From positions 1-64,000 of the forward strand of contig JBHJHE010000045.1 in assembly GCA_050331095.1 (NCBI GenBank): a stretch of DNA of 64,000 nt, read 5' to 3'. A program made the translations under genes and the position numbers. Source of the DNA: MED-G105 sp050331095 (GTDB lineage: Bacteria > Pseudomonadota > Alphaproteobacteria > Caulobacterales > Parvularculaceae). Below the pieces are notes generated by a model, which saw nothing but the letters and a program-made list of their open reading frames with translations, made no database searches and had not been told where the DNA came from. Of the stretch, positions 60,300-64,000 are shown piece by piece (the stretch's first letter is position 1; each line of letters starts with the position of its first letter).

Positions 60300-61496
60300 A
60301 TGGCCGTCTCCGTATCCGAATTGCCGAAGCTTGAGCGGGCCGATCGGGGCGAGGACGACCATGCGCTTCTGAAGCGCTATCGCGACGCGGGGCCCATGGC
60401 GATTAGCCCGCTCGGCCTACCGGTCGCGCTGCGGTACAGGCATATCGACGCCCTGATGGACGGCGCGCGAACCCGCCAGGTCGAGATGGAGCCGATGGCG
60501 ATTCAGGGCGTCGCGTCCGGTCCGATCTACGAGCTTTTTTCAAACACGATGCTGTTCGCGAACGGCGAGGTTCACCGCCGCCGCCGCGCGCCGGTGCAAC
60601 GCGCGTTCGCCTTCAAGCTCATTGAGGCGATGCGCGGCGAGGTCGCCGCGCTTGCCGAGCAGATGGTCGCCGCGCGCCTTAACGCCGGGCCGTTCGATTT
60701 TCTCGACATGATCGCGGGCGAGTTGCCGGCGCGCGTGATCGCGCGCGTCATCGGCCTGCCGGACACCGAAGCCGACAATTTTCGCCGGCTCGTCTATTCC
60801 GGCGTTCGCGGCGTCGCTATCCACGACCCAGCGGTGCGCCCCGAGATCGAGCGCGACCTCGCGTCGCTCACGGCCTATGTCGACGGCGTACTCGCCGAGC
60901 GCCGCGCAGCCCCGCGCGGCGACTTCGTTACCGGACTGATGAACGAGGCGGGCGATCTCACCGAGGAGGAAGTCCGCACACAGGTTCTCTCGCTTATTGT
61001 CGCGGGCTCGGACACGACGCGCCTCGCGATTTGCGCAACGCTCGCCTGTCTTCTTCAGAGACCCGACCAGTGGCGGGCGTTCTGCGCCGATCCGCATGGC
61101 CTCAAGGCGAGCGTCGCTTCCGAGGGCCTGCGGTTCGAACCCTCCGTGGCGAGCGTGCCGCGCATCGCCCTCGTCGATTTCGAGCTCGACGGGGTCGCCA
61201 TCCCCGCCGGCGCGTTCGTCAGCATCTCGACGATGTCCGCGATGCGCGACGAGGAGGCCTACCGAACGCCGGACGCCTTCGATCTGCGCCGCGACGACCA
61301 TCCGCGTTGGCATCCGATCTTCGGGGCTGGAGCCCATCGCTGCCTCGGGGAGGCGCTCGCGCGGATCGAACTGGAGGAGACGCTGGCGGCGATCGCGACC
61401 GCCGCGCCCGACGCCGCGCTCGCCGGGGCGCCGCCGTCGTTCCGCGGCCTCGCGGCCGTGCGGACGATCGATCGTATGGAGACGGTTTTAGCCTGA
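60300..61496 (+). CDS. Cytochrome P450 monooxygenase
   Basis: A 398-residue soluble bacterial P450. The I-helix reads LIVAGSDTTRLAI, the K-helix EGLRFEPSV, and the heme-binding loop FGAGAHRCLGEALARIELE with Cys348 as the thiolate ligand. No ferredoxin or ferredoxin reductase is nearby. It follows TerC by 22 bp but no functional link is known. Substrate is not predictable. Confidence 0.93.
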   Translation: MAVSVSELPKLERADRGEDDHALLKRYRDAGPMAISPLGLPVALRYRHIDALMDGARTRQVEMEPMAIQGVASGPIYELFSNTMLFANGEVHRRRRAPVQRAFAFKLIEAMRGEVAALAEQMVAARLNAGPFDFLDMIAGELPARVIARVIGLPDTEADNFRRLVYSGVRGVAIHDPAVRPEIERDLASLTAYVDGVLAERRAAPRGDFVTGLMNEAGDLTEEEVRTQVLSLIVAGSDTTRLAICATLACLLQRPDQWRAFCADPHGLKASVASEGLRFEPSVASVPRIALVDFELDGVAIPAGAFVSISTMSAMRDEEAYRTPDAFDLRRDDHPRWHPIFGAGAHRCLGEALARIELEETLAAIATAAPDAALAGAPPSFRGLAAVRTIDRMETVLA

Positions 61497-61498
61497 CG

Positions 61499-61708
61499 TC
61501 ATTTGCCGAGCCAGCGCGCGATGAGCGTCGCGACGACGCTGACGAGGATCATCGTCGTCAACGGAAAATAGAACGAGAAGCCCTCGCGCTCGATCCGCAC
61601 ATCGCCGGGCAGGCGGCCGAGGCCGAGCTTTGCGACCAACGGCCAGGCAAGCCCCAGCGCGACGAGCGCGAGGCCGGCGACGATCAGCGTTTTCTGAACG
61701 GGGCTCAT
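61499..61708 (-). CDS. DUF2905 small membrane protein
   Basis: A 69-residue protein starting at the ATG at 61708 with AAGGAT upstream. Two helices flank the conserved LGRLPGDVRIEREGFSFYFPLTTMILVSV segment that defines DUF2905. Function unknown. Its stop is 2 bp from the end of the P450 gene. Confidence 0.88.
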   Translation of the reverse strand: MSPVQKTLIVAGLALVALGLAWPLVAKLGLGRLPGDVRIEREGFSFYFPLTTMILVSVVATLIARWLGK

Positions 61709-61816
61709 GGTCGTCGATCCTTCTGCGCGGCGCGACGCTTCATGGACAGGCGCGCCGACGGCGCCTACTAAACGAATAGAAATCGCCGCCGCGTCAACGT
61801 CCAACGGAGCGACCCC

Positions 61817-62038
61817 ATGGCCACCGACCCTGAACGCATCACCATCCTCGCCCGCGAGTTCACCGCTGCGGCGCTTGAGTTCCACCGCGGCCGGATGGCC
61901 GAGAAGGGCTATCGGATGGAGGGGTCGATCACGCCCCGCGCGTTCAAAATGATCGAGGGCGTCGAGCCGCCGAAGGATCTCTTCGACGCCGAGCCTCTGT
62001 TCGCCGTCACTTTCGTCAAGCGCGACAGCATCGCTTAA
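61817..62038 (+). CDS. Small conserved hypothetical protein
   Basis: A 73-residue protein starting ATG CATGG. It contains AREFTAAALEFHRGRMAEKGYRMEGSI and a C-terminal FAVTFVKRD strand. It resembles small alphaproteobacterial proteins of unknown function. No ribosome binding site is strong, but codon use is good. A 275-bp gap with nothing recognisable follows (62039-62313). Confidence 0.6.
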   Translation: MATDPERITILAREFTAAALEFHRGRMAEKGYRMEGSITPRAFKMIEGVEPPKDLFDAEPLFAVTFVKRDSIA

Positions 62039-62313
62039 GCTGTCGCGACCAAAGTTCGGCTCGTCGTCAACCCGGTTTCCACGAGCGGCGGACCGCGTTG
62101 CCGTGACCTTACTGTCGCATAGGGCGACGCCCATGGCGCGGCGGAATGCGCTCGTCCCGGACAACAACGCGCTGCGCTCCTGATTTGGCGAGGCGATCTC
62201 CGCACGGGCGCCGCCGCGGTTCCGGCGTTCGAGCCGCCGGCCGAGATAACGGATAGCGTCTTTGCAGGTTTGGGTCCTGCCGGCCGAGCGTCAGGCCGAG
62301 CGCTCGCGGCGGA

Positions 62314-62976
62314 TCAGCCGAGAATAGCGCGGAACCGCGCCTCCACCATTGCGACGTATTGTTCGAGTACGCCGCTTCCCGGTTGCGCGTCCGCCATCAG
62401 CGCGCTCAGCCGAACGACCGACCCCCAAAGGTGGCAAACGACGAGCGCCGTCTCCCATGCGTCGGTCGGGTTCGCCGCTCCGTCGGAAAGCTCGCGGACC
62501 CGCGCGGCGATCAGTTCCGCGTTCTCCATCGAGTTCTTGAGGTCCGCCGCCTGCAGGGCGGGATCCATCGTAGGCGACGACCAGATGGCGAAGAGGAACG
62601 GACGCGCCTTCACGAGCGCCAGGCTCTTTCGCAACAGATCGCCGATGCCCTCGACCACGTCGCGGGTCGACGCCGCGGCGGCGAGGCGCGCGCGCAGGGC
62701 GTTGTCTATCGGAGCCATTTCGCGCTCGAAGAGGCGCGCGAGCAGCGCCGTCCGATTTGGGAAGAACTGATAAAGCGAGCCGATCGGCGCGCCGGCGCGT
62801 TCCGCGACCTCCGACATGTTGAAATCGAGGCTTCCCGTCTCCGCCGCGAGGTCGCGCGCGGCGTTGAGAAGCGCTGCCACCCGGGCGCGGCCGCGCGCCT
62901 GGGCCGGCTCGCGCCAGGTCGGAATTCGCTCGCCGTCGGGCGGGAAGGCGTCGGACGTCATGGCTTGACGTAACAT
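62314..62976 (-). CDS. TetR-family transcriptional regulator
   Basis: A 220-residue protein from the ATG at 62976; the ATG at 62982 is also possible. The N-terminal helix-turn-helix is RVAALLNAARDLAAETGSLDFNMSEVAERAGAPIGSLYQFFPNRTALLARLFE. The C-terminal domain (LALVKARPFLFAIWSSPTMDP, ETALVVCHLWGSVVRLSALM) is a ligand pocket of TetR type. It is divergent from a membrane protein, and its start codon lies inside the palindrome at 62975-63011. Confidence 0.92.
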   Translation of the reverse strand: MLRQAMTSDAFPPDGERIPTWREPAQARGRARVAALLNAARDLAAETGSLDFNMSEVAERAGAPIGSLYQFFPNRTALLARLFEREMAPIDNALRARLAAAASTRDVVEGIGDLLRKSLALVKARPFLFAIWSSPTMDPALQAADLKNSMENAELIAARVRELSDGAANPTDAWETALVVCHLWGSVVRLSALMADAQPGSGVLEQYVAMVEARFRAILG

Positions 62977-63011
62977 GAGCATTCCTCGTATTAAATATGA
63001 GGAAAGCTCAT
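62975..63011. promoter_or_regulatory. Operator palindrome spanning both divergent start codons
   Basis: Arms ATGAGCATTCCTC (62975-62987) and GAGGAAAGCTCAT (62999-63011) match in 12 of 13 positions around an 11-base AT-rich centre. Both start codons (62976 minus, 62997 plus) fall inside. It is the likely site of the TetR regulator; the promoters must lie within the two coding starts or overlap the palindrome. Confidence 0.7.
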
Positions 63012-63404
63012 GTTTGGTTCGCCGTGTCGCTGCTCGCGCTTGTTTTCTCGATAAAGATCATCGTGACGTTCGTTGCCGTCGCCGCGCCTTTCCTTTTTTT
63101 GTCGAAAAGGAGGATCGACCGCCTGTCCGGCTTCGATGGCGCGCTGGCGCTCTATCGGCTTTACGGCGTCGCCGTTCTCGCGCTTCTCGTCGGCTATGCC
63201 GGTGGGCTCGTCGAAACGCTGGGCGGGGCGACGCCGTACGGCGTCATCGCCATGGGCCTCGTCTCCAACGCCGGCGCCGCGATCGTCCTGATGGCGACCG
63301 GCGTCGCCAGCCGCCGGCCGTTGTCGACGGGGTTCTTCGGCCTCATCGCCGCTGCGCTCGGCGCGTGCGCGCTGTTTCCGGACGCCGCGCTGCGACCCCT
63401 GTGA
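62997..63404 (+). CDS. Small membrane protein under TetR control
   Basis: A 135-residue protein with four helices (VWFAVSLLALVFSIKIIVTFVAVAAPFLFL, ALYRLYGVAVLALLVGYAGGLVE, VIAMGLVSNAGAAIVLMATGV, STGFFGLIAAALGACALFP). No family recognised. The start codon sits within the operator palindrome, so the leader is extremely short. Its stop overlaps the GNAT start (GTGA). Confidence 0.72.
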   Translation: MRKAHVWFAVSLLALVFSIKIIVTFVAVAAPFLFLSKRRIDRLSGFDGALALYRLYGVAVLALLVGYAGGLVETLGGATPYGVIAMGLVSNAGAAIVLMATGVASRRPLSTGFFGLIAAALGACALFPDAALRPL

Positions 63405-64000
63405 GCAGGGCGGGCGTTCGCGAAGCGCGCGTCGACGACGTCGATCGGCTCGCGCCGGTGATCGCGCGCGCCTTCGCCGACGACCCCATCACGACCTGGA
63501 TCTTCGGTCCGCCGCCGACTTTCGAAATTGCCTTACGCATTCTCGCGCGGGACGTTTATCTGCCGCGCGGTCGGATCGCGCTCGCCGGCGACGGAGCAGG
63601 CGCGGCTATGTGGCTGCCGCCTCGCGCCGCGGCCAATCCCTCCCCGTACGCCCTATTGCGCTTCGCCTTCAGCGTCTTGCCCCGCGTCGGCGTCGACCGC
63701 TTGCGCCGCGTCGCCGGCGCGTCAGCGACGTTTGCGCGCGCGAAACCGCGGGCGCCGCACCTTTATCTCTTCGCGCTCGGGGTCGATTCCGCGGCGCGGG
63801 GGCGCGGCTTCGGGGTCGGCCTCGTGCGCGACGGGCTCGCCGTCGCCGACGCGCGGGGCTGGCCGACCTACTTGGAGACAAGCCGACCGGAGAATCTGCG
63901 TTTCTACGCCCGCCTCGGATTTTCGATCGAACGCGAAGTGATCCTGGCGCCGACGGCGCCGAAAACCTGGACGATGATGCGCGAGCCGGCCCCTGCTTGA
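63401..64000 (+). CDS. GNAT-family N-acetyltransferase
   Basis: A 199-residue acetyltransferase starting at the GTG at 63401 and ending exactly at the window edge with TGA. The acetyl-CoA loop is in ALGVDSAARGRGFGVGLVRDGLAVADARGWPTYLETSRPENLRFYARLGF, the standard GNAT motif A/B. The first part (VREARVDDVDRLAPVIARAFADDPITTWIFG) matches GNATs acting on small amines. It is in an operon with the TetR-controlled membrane protein, suggesting drug or metabolite modification. Substrate unknown. Confidence 0.87.
   Translation: MSRAGVREARVDDVDRLAPVIARAFADDPITTWIFGPPPTFEIALRILARDVYLPRGRIALAGDGAGAAMWLPPRAAANPSPYALLRFAFSVLPRVGVDRLRRVAGASATFARAKPRAPHLYLFALGVDSAARGRGFGVGLVRDGLAVADARGWPTYLETSRPENLRFYARLGFSIEREVILAPTAPKTWTMMREPAPA

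Noticed and set aside
1..64000. CRISPR arrays, prophage, insertion sequences, integrases
   Set aside because: No spaced direct repeats, transposase or phage genes found on either strand.

Overview
The window looks like chromosomal DNA of a high-GC, CtrA/CpdR-type alphaproteobacterium, most like Caulobacterales, Hyphomonadaceae or Parvularculaceae. Pointers are a CpdR cell-cycle receiver next to N-formylglutamate amidohydrolase, a Usg-family protein, several hybrid histidine kinases, a large TonB receptor, Tad-type pseudopilins, PEP-CTERM and VPLPA-CTERM proteins, and two CCA-encoding tRNA-Val genes. Gene density is high, with many 4-bp start/stop overlaps and GTG/TTG starts. I see no phage, transposase, integrase or CRISPR. 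This is mostly core genome with accessory islets.

Layout. 1-2.6 kb: 5' part of rsmB (runs off the left edge into C-rich low-complexity sequence), a secreted YbjN-like protein, and a TadE/TadG pair. 2.85-8.6 kb: TonB receptor with a strong terminator, a palindromic intergenic element, then a two-gene unit of a HEFGH metalloprotease lipoprotein and a small exported protein. 8.9-17.8 kb: signalling block of porin, PstS-like protein and hybrid kinase (one operon), tRNA-Val(CAC), a receiver-kinase and a second hybrid kinase with an Hpt domain. 17.8-24.9 kb: a giant RmuC, def-fmt-truA, a membrane protein and dapE.

24.9-28 kb is the most unusual islet. A heme-oxygenase-like diiron oxidase and a LuxI/FeeM-type N-acyltransferase form a two-gene operon. 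Divergent to them is a multi-pass sensor with a histidine-kinase dimerisation box but no recognisable ATPase motifs. 28-36 kb: tRNA-Val(GAC), cpdR, N-formylglutamate amidohydrolase, a probable small RNA with an anti-Shine-Dalgarno loop, a glycosyltransferase, an XRE regulator, a three-gene unit (lipoprotein methyltransferase homologue, SCP2 protein, lysophospholipase-like hydrolase with an apparent ATA start), an Hsp20 with a ROSE-like leader, and an inositol monophosphatase.

36-48.7 kb: MAPEG and MaoC proteins, two CTERM-sorted exported proteins, a SnoaL-like lipoprotein, an S1/P1 nuclease, small membrane proteins, nrdA with an NrdR box, a Uup-type ABC-F protein whose second Walker A lysine is Asn, a gene-poor AT-richer stretch, and usg. 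48.7-64 kb: a divergent Mpl/LdcA peptidoglycan-recycling pair, a tandem FKBP lipoprotein, a split MetH N-terminal protein behind a palindromic operator, argE, a CBS protein, a methyltransferase, a galE with its catalytic Lys replaced by Met, VanZ-like, TerC, P450, and a TetR regulator divergent from a membrane protein/GNAT pair.

The single-base losses of catalytic lysines and the ATA starts are directly visible, but they could be real divergence or base-call errors. Reads or close relatives would decide.
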